Positions 35,714-44,829 of a stretch of 64,000 nucleotides of DNA are shown here, piece by piece (the first letter of the stretch is position 1; each line of letters starts with the position of its first letter). Location of the stretch: the NCBI RefSeq assembly GCF_900141715.1, contig NZ_FQYK01000001.1, positions 558,001 through 622,000 of the forward strand, given 5' to 3'. Under the pieces are notes generated by a model. That model had not been told where the DNA came from. It searched no databases and saw nothing but the letters and a program-made list of their open reading frames with translations. Position numbers and translations under genes: made by a program. Origin of the DNA: Algibacter luteus (lineage in GTDB: Bacteria; Bacteroidota; Bacteroidia; Flavobacteriales; Flavobacteriaceae).

Positions 35714-38023
35714 TTAACTAACCGACTTCAAAATTTTATTTTTCAATACAACTGGTTTGTTGTTAACCAAAATTTCTAAATCGTTGCCTGTGAGCAATTC
35801 AAAATTTAATTGCTGTTGAGATACATTTATTTTTATAATCTGGTTTCTGAAATTTATTTTGAAGGAATACGCTTCCCATTGTTTTGGGATTTTTGGTGTA
35901 AACGAAAGTTTGTTATCTATAATTCGCATGCCTCCGAATCCTTCAACAATACTCATCCAAGTTCCTGCCATTGAGGTAATATGTAATCCTTCATGTACTT
36001 CGTGGTTATAATCGTCTAAATCTAATCGCGATGTACGTAAATAGAATGTATAAGCTTGATCCATTCTATTCAATTTTGCAGCTTGTATACTATGAACACA
36101 AGGCGACAACGAACTTTCATGCACAGTAAACGGTTCGTAAAAATCGAAATGTTGTTCCAATTCTTCTTCCGTAAATCGATCTTCAAAAAAGTAGAAACCT
36201 TGCAAAACATCGGCCTGTTTAATATAAGGTGAACGCAAAATTCTATCCCAACTCCATTTTTGATTTATTGGTCTTTCTGATTTTGGTAAGTTTGCTACAG
36301 TTATTAGTTCTTTATCTAAAAAACCATCTTGCTGTAAATAGACTTGATGTTTTTCTGAATAAGGAAAGTACATATTATCTGCAACAGCCTTCCATTCTTT
36401 AATTTCAGCCTCAGATAATTTTATTTTGTTCATGATTTTGGTATAATCTGTGGCGTATTCTGCAGCTACTTTATTTATATTTTCAATAGCATAATTGATG
36501 CACCATTTTGCAAGATAGTTTGTATACCAGTTATTATTTATATTATTTTCATATTCATTTGGTCCTGTAACGCCTAAAATGACATACTTGTTTTTATCAG
36601 TAGAAAAGTTAGCACGCTGATGCCAAAAACGAGCAATGGCAATTAATACTTCAAGCCCCTTTTCTGGAATATAACTATAATCGCCTGTGTAACGATGGTA
36701 ATTGTAAATAGCAAATGCAATAGCACCGTTTCTATGAATTTCCTCAAAAGTAATTTCCCATTCGTTATGGCACTCTTCACCGTTCATAGTTACCATTGGA
36801 TATAAAGCAGCACCATTTTTAAAGCCTAATTTTTCAGCATTTTCAATAGCTTTCTCTAAATGATTGTAGCGATATTCCAGAAGTGCACGCGCCACATTTT
36901 GATCTTTAGTAGCCATATAAAACGGAATACAATACGCTTCGGTATCCCAATAGGTACTTCCGCCGTATTTTTCGCCAGTAAATCCTTTTGGCCCTATATT
37001 TAATCTAGAATCTTTCCCTAAATAAGTTTGATTTAATTGGAAGATATTAAAGCGAATGCCTTGTTGCGCTTTGGTATCGCCTTCTATAGTTATATCTGCC
37101 ATTTCCCAGATATTCGCCCATGCTTGTTTTTGATCTTCAAGTAATTGATCGAAGCCTTTTGTTATAGCGGTTATTAAAACCTCTTTTGCTGCATCAACAA
37201 GTTTAGTCTTATCATGGTTTCTATCTACTGTATAACCACCAAATTTCTGAATGCTATATGTTTCACCCTTTTTTATTTGGTTAACATAGCTTAAAGCAAT
37301 GTAATTAGATTCTTTTTTAACCTGTGGTGCAGAAAAAATTGGGTCTCCAGAACTAAAAACTATAGATTCCATAAATGTACAGGTATGGAAATCGGTTTTC
37401 ATGGTTTTCGATTCAATAAAGGCTTGATCGTCTTCGAAACTTATGTTTGTTGTGTCCCAAAACTGATCGTCCCAATTGGAATCTTCATTGGTAATACCAG
37501 AATCTAAATATGGTTGAAATTCAATTTCAGCATCCGTATTTAATGGTTTAACTTGATAATGAATAGCACCAACTTCATCTAAATCTAAACTCAAAAAGCG
37601 TTTAACAGATACCTCAACTTGAACATTATTTGGCAATGTTGCGATGAAATGTCTGGACAACCAGCCTTCTTTCATATTGAGCTCGCGTTTAAAACCTTCT
37701 ACCGTTTTACAGGTGTTTAAATCTAATGGTTCTCCGTTTATACTAACGTTTATTCCTATCCAATTTGGCGCATTTAATACTTTAGCAAAATATTCAGGAT
37801 ATCCATTTTTCCACCAACCCACTCTGGTTTTATCTGGATAATAAACACCAGCAATATAACTCCCTTGAAAGGTATCGCCAGAGTATTTCTCTTCAAAATT
37901 TGCGCGTTGACCCATAGCACCGTTGCCAATACTGAACAAACTTTCTGAGGATTTAACCTGACTTGTATCAAATCCTTCTTCTATGATGGACCAATTATTT
38001 GGTATTATGTAATCTTGGTTCAT
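35714..38023 (-). CDS. mapA: GH65 maltose phosphorylase
   Basis: A 769-residue cytosolic enzyme that would split maltose with phosphate into glucose and beta-glucose-1-phosphate. It has the GH65 N-terminal beta-sandwich, an (alpha/alpha)6 barrel with KYGGSTYWDTEAY and the catalytic Glu in LGVTGPNEYENN, and the phosphate-binding segment VHESSLSPCVHS. Beta-phosphoglucomutase, the next enzyme, is encoded two bases upstream on the same strand, which points to a phosphorylase over a hydrolase. Other GH65 disaccharide specificities (kojibiose, nigerose, trehalose) exist, so maltose is inferred from the starch locus. Confidence 0.9.
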   Translation of the reverse strand: MNQDYIIPNNWSIIEEGFDTSQVKSSESLFSIGNGAMGQRANFEEKYSGDTFQGSYIAGVYYPDKTRVGWWKNGYPEYFAKVLNAPNWIGINVSINGEPLDLNTCKTVEGFKRELNMKEGWLSRHFIATLPNNVQVEVSVKRFLSLDLDEVGAIHYQVKPLNTDAEIEFQPYLDSGITNEDSNWDDQFWDTTNISFEDDQAFIESKTMKTDFHTCTFMESIVFSSGDPIFSAPQVKKESNYIALSYVNQIKKGETYSIQKFGGYTVDRNHDKTKLVDAAKEVLITAITKGFDQLLEDQKQAWANIWEMADITIEGDTKAQQGIRFNIFQLNQTYLGKDSRLNIGPKGFTGEKYGGSTYWDTEAYCIPFYMATKDQNVARALLEYRYNHLEKAIENAEKLGFKNGAALYPMVTMNGEECHNEWEITFEEIHRNGAIAFAIYNYHRYTGDYSYIPEKGLEVLIAIARFWHQRANFSTDKNKYVILGVTGPNEYENNINNNWYTNYLAKWCINYAIENINKVAAEYATDYTKIMNKIKLSEAEIKEWKAVADNMYFPYSEKHQVYLQQDGFLDKELITVANLPKSERPINQKWSWDRILRSPYIKQADVLQGFYFFEDRFTEEELEQHFDFYEPFTVHESSLSPCVHSIQAAKLNRMDQAYTFYLRTSRLDLDDYNHEVHEGLHITSMAGTWMSIVEGFGGMRIIDNKLSFTPKIPKQWEAYSFKINFRNQIIKINVSQQQLNFELLTGNDLEILVNNKPVVLKNKILKSVS

Positions 38024-38025
38024 TT

Positions 38026-38691
38026 TTACATTATTTTTTCTGGAATTACCGCAGTGAAGAAATCATGTGGTATTTCAGTTAAACTTTTAAAATTAAAATC
38101 GGCTTCATGGAGTGTGTTTTTATCTCCAATCCCAATGGATATCATATTGGCTTTATTTGCAGCTTCAACACCCGCAATAGCATCTTCAAAAACCACGCAT
38201 TGTTCGGGCTTTAAATTCAATTTTTGCGCACCAATTAAAAACACTTCTGGGTCTGGTTTGGCTTTAGTAACACTATTGCCATCAACAATTCCAGAAAATC
38301 TTTCAAACAGATTCACTTGTTTCAAAATTAAGGGCGCATTTTTACTTGCAGAACCCAAAACATATTCTATGCCTAAGTTATCTAATTTATCTAAAAGGGC
38401 ATTAGCACCAGGAAGTATTTCTTCTGGCCCCATTTTCATTATGTATTTTAAGTAATGTTCATTTTTACTTTTTAGATACTCTTGTTTTTTTTCTTCGGAA
38501 AGTGAAACCTTACCAATATCTAAAAGGATTTCTAGAGAACGCACACGACTAACACCTTTTAAAAGTTCGTTATGTGCTTCTGTAAACTCGAACCCTAAGT
38601 GGTTAGCAAGTTGTTTCCAAGCCAGAAAATGATATTTAGCGGTATCTACAATAACACCGTCTAAATCGAATATAACTCCTATTTTGTTCAT
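38026..38691 (-). CDS. pgmB: beta-phosphoglucomutase
   Basis: A 221-residue HAD-superfamily enzyme that converts beta-glucose-1-phosphate to glucose-6-phosphate. The nucleophile Asp9 and acid/base Asp11 lie in IFDLDGVIVDTAKYH. A helical cap with LKGVSRVRSLEILL follows, and later LGSASKNAP, VTKAKPDPEVFL and CVVFEDAIAGVEAA are HAD motifs II to IV. The length matches PgmB. It is cytosolic. It lies between the sugar transporter and GH65 genes with gaps of two or three bases, a clear maltose-phosphorolysis module. Confidence 0.95.
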   Translation of the reverse strand: MNKIGVIFDLDGVIVDTAKYHFLAWKQLANHLGFEFTEAHNELLKGVSRVRSLEILLDIGKVSLSEEKKQEYLKSKNEHYLKYIMKMGPEEILPGANALLDKLDNLGIEYVLGSASKNAPLILKQVNLFERFSGIVDGNSVTKAKPDPEVFLIGAQKLNLKPEQCVVFEDAIAGVEAANKANMISIGIGDKNTLHEADFNFKSLTEIPHDFFTAVIPEKIM

Positions 38692-38694
38692 CTT

Positions 38695-40056
38695 TTATGA
38701 TTGAATTACGTCATCAACATCCTTAACTTTATACACTAAAGATGCTGCAATTAAAAAACTAAATCCACTCATCATTAATGCGAAAATGGCATGATTGTCA
38801 TAAGCATATTTAACAAGTGGACCGCCAATTAAGGCATTGATAATTTGAGGTATTACTATGAAGAAATTGAAAATCCCCATGTAAACACCCATTTTTTTTG
38901 GTGAAATTGAACCAGCTAGAATTGCGTAAGGCATTGCCAAAATACTTGCCCATGCGATACCAACACCTATCATTGAAACGATAAGCCAATTTTTATCTGG
39001 CATAATGTAGATGGATAATAATCCTAGTCCTCCAATAATAAGCGATACTGAATGTGTTTTTTTACGACCTATTTTTTTAGCTATGTAAGGGAGAGCAAAG
39101 GCATAAAGTGCAGAAATTAAATTATACACTCCAAAAAGAATGCCTACCCAATCACCTGCATTTTGGTACATAGAACTGCTACTATCGGTATATGGTAAAC
39201 CGTAAACATGTTGCGCAATGGCTGGTGTAGCAAACACCCACATACCAAACAGCCCAAACCAAGAAAAAAACTGCACCCAACTTAATTGGCGCATCGTTGT
39301 TGGCATTTTTTTAAAATCTTCAAAAATATCCAACAAACTTGATTTTACATCTTCAGTTTCAACTATTTTATCATTTGCTTCCAAATGTGCTTTTTCAAAA
39401 CTTACTAACTCTTGTGGAGTATATTCTTTAGTTGTAAAAACAGTAATTAAAATTGAAACGATTAATACAATGGCACCAATAATAAAAGATAAGATTAAAT
39501 TAAATGGCACCGTACCTTCAATAGTTTCGTTTGAAATACCAAACCAATTGGTTAATACATAAGGCAACCATGACCCAACAACGGCTCCAAAACCTATGAG
39601 TGCAGTTTGCACACTAAATCCTAAAGTACGTTGATCCGTTCTTAAATTATCTCCTACCAATGCACGGAATGGCTCCATGGCAATATTGAAAGAAGCATCC
39701 ATAATCATTAGCATTCCGGCACCAACCCAAAGCGCTGGCAAAAATGCTATAAAAATATCTGCTTGTGGCATGAGCACTAAACCAAAAGATGCTAGAATAG
39801 CCCCTACCAAAAAATAAGGTTTACGTCTACCAAATTTCCCCCAAGTTTTATCGCTGTAGTGTCCAACTATTGGCTGAACAATTAAACCCATTAAAGGTGC
39901 TATTATCCAGAACCATGATAGTTCGTGAACATCGGCTCCAAAAATTTGAAGAATTCTACTTGCATTGGCATTTTGGAGTGCAAACCCCATTTGTATTCCT
40001 AGAAACCCAAAACTCATGTTCCAGATTTGCCAGAAACTTAATCTGCGCTTTTCCAT
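38695..40056 (-). CDS. MFS/GPH-type maltose or oligosaccharide transporter
   Basis: I start this at the ATG at 40054-40056 (MEKRRLSFWQIWNMSFGFLG), giving 453 residues; an upstream extension to 40131 adds a non-membrane stretch with no support. It has about 12 hydrophobic helices and the SLC45-like blocks IVGHYSDKTWGKFGRRKPYF in the N-terminal half and AKKIGRKKTHS in the second half. It belongs to the sugar-cation symporters and would bring maltose or maltodextrins across the inner membrane, first gene of the arm leading to GH65 and PgmB. Confidence 0.9.
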   Translation of the reverse strand: MEKRRLSFWQIWNMSFGFLGIQMGFALQNANASRILQIFGADVHELSWFWIIAPLMGLIVQPIVGHYSDKTWGKFGRRKPYFLVGAILASFGLVLMPQADIFIAFLPALWVGAGMLMIMDASFNIAMEPFRALVGDNLRTDQRTLGFSVQTALIGFGAVVGSWLPYVLTNWFGISNETIEGTVPFNLILSFIIGAIVLIVSILITVFTTKEYTPQELVSFEKAHLEANDKIVETEDVKSSLLDIFEDFKKMPTTMRQLSWVQFFSWFGLFGMWVFATPAIAQHVYGLPYTDSSSSMYQNAGDWVGILFGVYNLISALYAFALPYIAKKIGRKKTHSVSLIIGGLGLLSIYIMPDKNWLIVSMIGVGIAWASILAMPYAILAGSISPKKMGVYMGIFNFFIVIPQIINALIGGPLVKYAYDNHAIFALMMSGFSFLIAASLVYKVKDVDDVIQS

Positions 40057-40169
40057 TAAATAGTATTTAACATTGATACTATTTGATAAGCAATAACACA
40101 CCTCATAATTTATTAAGCTATATGGATGCAACTTATCAAAACTTATTCATGAGAAGTGAAAATATAAGT

Positions 40170-40186
40170 TTTGATTTCGAATCAAA
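40170..40186 (-). promoter_or_regulatory. palindrome and -7 element upstream of the transporter gene
   Basis: TTTGATT-TCG-AATCAAA is a perfect seven-base inverted repeat. Read on the minus strand, TATCTTTG (40183-40190, fits TAnnTTTG) overlaps its upstream arm. The transcription start would fall within or just after the palindrome, a good place for a repressor. It lacks the CG-centred form of the site near susC, so it may belong to another regulator. Confidence 0.35.
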
Positions 40187-40245
40187 GATAAAAAAGAATT
40201 TTGTTTTTCCTAATACATACATTCATGTGTTGAGATTCTACGAAA

Positions 40246-41319
40246 TTATTTAGTTGATTCTCTTTCAATAATTTCGGTTTCAATTACCACTTTTATAAAG
40301 TCTTTTTTTTGTTCATTATTTGTAAAGTATTGCTCGGGTTCAGCTTCTTCAGCCTCCAACCTATCTATCAATAAATTGGCAGCTTGCTCACCTATTTTTT
40401 GACCATGCTGACTTACAGTGGTTAAGCTAGGAGTTGCATGTTTAGAGAGCACGCCGTCTGTAAAGCCTATAACCTGCATATCGTCAGGTATTTTTAATCC
40501 TAGTTTCCTTGCCACTTTCATTGATGATACCGCGTAGAGTTCATTCACTGCAAATACACCATCTATGTTCGGATTTGTTTTAAAAAATTGAGCTATTTCT
40601 GCTTCTAAAAGTTCTAAATGATTTTCAACATCTAAACTATCATCAATCTTTAAAATAAGATTTGAATTGTGCTCTATTCCGCTGGTTTGCAACGCTTCTA
40701 AATACCCTTGAGTTCTTAATCGACCAACACTCACATAATCCATCGTGGTTATTAATGCTATGTTTTTACAATCGTTTTCTATCAATTTTTTTACAGCTTT
40801 TACAGCACCATTAAAATCATCTACAATAACCTTATCGCAATCTACCTCATTCACAACTCTATCAAACATAACAATAGGCATACCTTGGTTTATGGTTGCA
40901 TGAAAATGATGGTAATCTTGTTTCAACAAAGTTTCTTTAGAAATAGATAAAATAAACCCGTCTATACTGCCATTAGCAAGCATTTCCATGTTTATAATTT
41001 CCTTTGTAAACGATTCATTTGATAATCCAACAATTACATTATACCCACGTCTGTTTGCTACACGTTCTATACCTCGAATTACTGTAGAAAAGAAGTGATG
41101 AACTATTTCTGGAATTAAAATTCCGATAGTTTTTGTTTTTCTGTTCTTTAAACTAAGTGCAATATTGTTGGGTCTGTAATTATAAAGCTTAGCGAAGGCT
41201 TGTATTTTTTTAGTAGTGTCTTCACTAATTTCTTTGCTATTACTCAACGCCTTTGAAACCGTTGATACAGAGACATCTAATTCTTTTGCTATTTGTTTTA
41301 ATGTTATTTTTCTTTTCAT
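40246..41319 (-). CDS. LacI-family transcriptional regulator of the alpha-glucan locus
   Basis: A 357-residue regulator with an N-terminal helix-turn-helix (TLKQIAKELDVSVSTVSKAL, ~4-23) and hinge helix, then a periplasmic-binding-type sugar domain (GILIPEIVHHFFSTVIRGIE; VDGFILS; VFAVNELYAVSSMKVARKLG; LTTVSQHGQKIGEQAA). It sits between the two divergent arms of the locus, so it most likely controls them in response to maltose or a related sugar. In other flavobacterial alpha-glucan loci a similar LacI gene has this position. A CG-centred palindrome upstream of susC is a candidate site. Confidence 0.93.
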   Translation of the reverse strand: MKRKITLKQIAKELDVSVSTVSKALSNSKEISEDTTKKIQAFAKLYNYRPNNIALSLKNRKTKTIGILIPEIVHHFFSTVIRGIERVANRRGYNVIVGLSNESFTKEIINMEMLANGSIDGFILSISKETLLKQDYHHFHATINQGMPIVMFDRVVNEVDCDKVIVDDFNGAVKAVKKLIENDCKNIALITTMDYVSVGRLRTQGYLEALQTSGIEHNSNLILKIDDSLDVENHLELLEAEIAQFFKTNPNIDGVFAVNELYAVSSMKVARKLGLKIPDDMQVIGFTDGVLSKHATPSLTTVSQHGQKIGEQAANLLIDRLEAEEAEPEQYFTNNEQKKDFIKVVIETEIIERESTK

Positions 41320-41658
41320 CGATTTTGAACCTTAGTTTAATAGGTATGCAAGATGTAATTTGTGATAAATAATCAAAAATAAATGGGTCAATCGTAAAAC
41401 GCAATTAACTACTAATTAGCATTCGTCTAAAATAACAATTATTCTAATGTATTGAAGAAGATTTTTAATAATTTACGCTGTTAAAAATGTGGTATTCTTA
41501 TTTTATGTCGATTTTCTCAATAAAGTTGTTAACACGAAATCGTTTTCGTAGAATATTTCGTAATTCAAATTTACATCTTTACAAACGCTTTACATATTTT
41601 TGACATGAGGAGTGAAAATATAACTGAATTATTCAAACTAAAATTTAAACCAAATTAT
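41320..41658. other. divergent control region between lacI-type gene and susC
   Basis: These 339 bases have no gene. They hold TATTTTTG on the minus strand (41374-41381) as a candidate -7 element for the regulator, a CG-centred palindrome at 41535-41548, and TATTTTTG on the plus strand (41595-41602) as a candidate -7 element for susC, about 57 bases before its ATG. Confidence 0.5.
41535..41548. promoter_or_regulatory. candidate LacI-type operator upstream of susC
   Basis: CGAAATCGTTTTCG is palindromic at 12 of 14 positions with a central CG, the form bound by many LacI-family proteins (CGnAAnCGnTTnCG). It lies about 47 bases before the candidate -7 element TATTTTTG (41595-41602), so binding could activate or repress. 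Binding by the adjacent LacI regulator is inference. Confidence 0.5.
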
Positions 41659-44600
41659 ATGAAAACAAGTATTCATAGTTTGCTGTTTATACTGTTAATG
41701 GCACCCGTCTATGTTTTTGGACAAACATCATTATCAGGAACAGTAACAGAACAATCTACTTCCTTACCGCTCCCAGGTGTTAATGTTGTTATAAAAGGAA
41801 CCAATACTGGTTCTGCAACAGACTTTGATGGGAATTACCGGATTGAAGTAAATAACGGCGACGTTATTGTATTTTCCTATATAGGATACCAAACGTTAGA
41901 AGTAACTTACACCGGACAATTACAATTAAATGTCCAATTAACTGAAGACACATCGCAATTAGACGAAATTGTAGTTATTGGTTATGGAAGCGTTAGAAAA
42001 GAAGATTTAACTGGCTCTGTCGATGTTATTTCTTCAAAAGACTTTAACCAAGGGGCAGTAGTTTCTCCAGATCAATTACTTCAAGGTAAAGCAGCTGGTG
42101 TTAGAATTACTAGTGCAGGTGGACAACCTGATGCAGCACCCAATATTAGAATTAGAGGTGGATCTTCCCTTTCTGGAAACAACTCTCCTTTAATTGTTAT
42201 TGATGGTGTGCCGTTAGACAACGGTGGTGTTGCTGGTGTAGGCAACCCTTTAAGTTTAATTAACCCGAATGATATTGAAAGTTTCAGTATTTTAAAAGAT
42301 GCATCGGCAACCGCTATTTACGGTTCTCGTGCCTCTAATGGTGTACTTATTATTACTACTAAAAAGGGAACTTCTGGTGAAGCTAAATTTAATTTTTCTG
42401 CTAGAACCTCAATAAGTGAAATTGGTACTAACAATCAAATACCCGTGTTTGATGGCAACGAATTTTTACGATTTGCTAATCAATATTTCCCAGATGATAT
42501 CGGTTCTATAGGTGTACCTTTAGGCTCTGTAGATAATGACGAACCTTTTAGAGTTTTTAACACGCCTGCAGGCGATCGCGCTATTTACAATACCAATTGG
42601 CAAGATGCTATTTATAGAACAGCCGTAACTCAAGATTACAATTTTGGAGTTAGAGCTAATTTATTTGAAAAAATACCATTTAGAGCATCTGTAGGTTACA
42701 ACGAAACTGAAGGTGTTGTTAAAACAAACGATTACGAAAGATTTACGGCATCTATTAGATTAACGCCTAAACTTTTAGACGACCATTTAAAAATAGATTT
42801 TAATGCGAAAGGTACATCGGTTAACAAGAATGCTGTTGATGAAGGTGGTGCTTTAGGTGGTGCAATTTCTGCAGACCCAACAAAACCTATTTATGATGCA
42901 AATTCTATGTTTGGTGGATACTATCAGCAATTACAATTGTCTTCGTTTACAAATGCACCAAATGCGAAAGCTGGAGCTAGTAACCCATTAGCGGTATTGC
43001 TACAAAGACAAAGACCTGAAAAAGTAAAGCGTATTTTAGGAAATTTAGAATTAGACTATAAATTCCATTTTTTACCAGAATTACGTGCTGTTGTTAATTT
43101 AGGTTTAGAAGCCACAAGAGCTGAAATTGAAGAGCAGTATTTAGACAATGCAGTTAATAGCTACACACAGATTTTTAGTGCAGATTTAGCTAATCCACTT
43201 GCAGATGGAACTTATATTCTTCAACCAGGTTTAACTTATGCTGAAAGACAACACATTACCAACGTAACCGCTGAATATTATTTAGCTTATCGAAAAGAAT
43301 TTGAAGATTTGTTCATTAACAATTTCGATGTTCAAGCTGGTTACTCATATCAGAATTTTAAAAACGATGGTAATAAAGATGAATTTCAATCTGACCCAAT
43401 TGCAACAGCTGATGGTGTAGCTGGTGAAGATTTTGATTTAGATCTTGATGGCATCACAGGAGATAGAGTTCCAAACATCAACCCTAATAATCCTAACAGT
43501 AGATTTTTTAACGAACTAAACTTACAATCGTTCTTTGCAAGAGCCAACGTTAATTTAGGCAACAAGTACTTGGTGACTGCTTCGTTCAGAGCTGATGGCT
43601 CGTCTTTCTTTACTGAAGAAAATCGTTGGGGTTATTTCCCTTCAGCTGCTTTAGCGTGGAAAGCGAAAGAAGAAACATTTTTACAAGATGTTGATTTCAT
43701 AAACGATTTTAAAGTACGTTTAGGTTGGGGTGAAACTGGTCAGCAAGATATTTCTGGTCAAGTTGGTTTCTACCCTTCAATTCCATTGTTTGAAATTGGA
43801 TCACAGAACAGTCAATATCTTTCTGGTGTTAATCTTTATAACGCTAAAGAATTTAATCCTGATTTAACTTGGGAAAAAACAACAACTTACAATTTAGGTG
43901 TTGATTTCGACTTTTTCAAAAACAGTTTTATATCTGGTTCTTTCGATATTTATAAAAGAGACACCAATGATTTATTAGTATTGACGGGTGTGCCTCCAGG
44001 GCAAGCCTTAAGTGATCAAGTTATTCAAAATGTAGGTTCTACTGAAAGTAAAGGTTTCGAGTTAAACTTAAATCTTAACCCAGTTAGAACTACAGATTTT
44101 AATCTTTCATTTAACGGAAACCTATCCTATAACTTCACCGAGGTTACAGACTTAAAAGGTGTAGAACAAATCAATGCGCCAAATGGCGGATTAGCAATTG
44201 GTACAGGTAATATTTTATTACGTCATGCTTTAGGTGAACAAGCTGGTTCTGCATGGGTTTTAAAACAAGTATATGATGCAGATGGCGATCCTGTTTTAGG
44301 TTCGTTTGTAGACTTAAATGATGATGGTAGAATTACAGAGGCCGATAGATATTACAGAGCCATTCAACCAAACTGGACTTTCGGTTTTGGATTTAATATG
44401 ACTTACAAAAACTGGGATTTCAGTGCAAGTTTTAGAGGTCAATTAGATGGAGAAATTTACAACTCAAGACGTTTAACACATGGAGCCATAGATAATGCTA
44501 AATCATTAGATGGTACATTCTTCGTGAACTCATTAGACTTCTATAGCGGAGCGGCAAACCCAGTGTTTACTGATATTCTAGATCCAGTTCAGTATTCTGA

Positions 44601-44826
44601 TTACTTCTTAGAAGGCGCGTCCTTTTTAAGATGTGAAAACATTGTAATTGGACATACTTTAACTAATTTAGTAAAAAACGCAAACGTTAAATTATACGGT
44701 GCAGTTAACAATCCTTTCTTAATCACAAATTATTCAGGGCAAGATCCAGAGAATTTTACGGGAATTGATAACAACTTCTACCCGAGAGCTACTGTATATA
44801 ACATTGGTGTAAATATTGATTTTTAA
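41659..44826 (+). CDS. susC: SusC-family TonB-dependent outer-membrane transporter
   Basis: I start at the ATG at 41659, where a signal peptide begins (MKTSIHSLLFILLMAPVYVF); an earlier ATG at 41605 would add 18 residues in front of it and lies at the predicted transcription start. The 1055-residue protein has a carboxypeptidase-like N-terminal domain (SLSGTVTEQSTSLPLPGVNV), a TonB-contact stretch (DEIVVIGYG), a plug domain with RIRGGSSLSGNNSPLIVIDG, and a large 22-strand barrel. It imports maltooligosaccharides with the SusD lid encoded right after it. Confidence 0.95.
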   Translation: MKTSIHSLLFILLMAPVYVFGQTSLSGTVTEQSTSLPLPGVNVVIKGTNTGSATDFDGNYRIEVNNGDVIVFSYIGYQTLEVTYTGQLQLNVQLTEDTSQLDEIVVIGYGSVRKEDLTGSVDVISSKDFNQGAVVSPDQLLQGKAAGVRITSAGGQPDAAPNIRIRGGSSLSGNNSPLIVIDGVPLDNGGVAGVGNPLSLINPNDIESFSILKDASATAIYGSRASNGVLIITTKKGTSGEAKFNFSARTSISEIGTNNQIPVFDGNEFLRFANQYFPDDIGSIGVPLGSVDNDEPFRVFNTPAGDRAIYNTNWQDAIYRTAVTQDYNFGVRANLFEKIPFRASVGYNETEGVVKTNDYERFTASIRLTPKLLDDHLKIDFNAKGTSVNKNAVDEGGALGGAISADPTKPIYDANSMFGGYYQQLQLSSFTNAPNAKAGASNPLAVLLQRQRPEKVKRILGNLELDYKFHFLPELRAVVNLGLEATRAEIEEQYLDNAVNSYTQIFSADLANPLADGTYILQPGLTYAERQHITNVTAEYYLAYRKEFEDLFINNFDVQAGYSYQNFKNDGNKDEFQSDPIATADGVAGEDFDLDLDGITGDRVPNINPNNPNSRFFNELNLQSFFARANVNLGNKYLVTASFRADGSSFFTEENRWGYFPSAALAWKAKEETFLQDVDFINDFKVRLGWGETGQQDISGQVGFYPSIPLFEIGSQNSQYLSGVNLYNAKEFNPDLTWEKTTTYNLGVDFDFFKNSFISGSFDIYKRDTNDLLVLTGVPPGQALSDQVIQNVGSTESKGFELNLNLNPVRTTDFNLSFNGNLSYNFTEVTDLKGVEQINAPNGGLAIGTGNILLRHALGEQAGSAWVLKQVYDADGDPVLGSFVDLNDDGRITEADRYYRAIQPNWTFGFGFNMTYKNWDFSASFRGQLDGEIYNSRRLTHGAIDNAKSLDGTFFVNSLDFYSGAANPVFTDILDPVQYSDYFLEGASFLRCENIVIGHTLTNLVKNANVKLYGAVNNPFLITNYSGQDPENFTGIDNNFYPRATVYNIGVNIDF

Positions 44827-44829
44827 ACT

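Noticed and set aside
41605-41658. An upstream ATG for susC at 41605
   Set aside because: It would put 18 charged residues before the signal peptide and overlaps the predicted transcription start.
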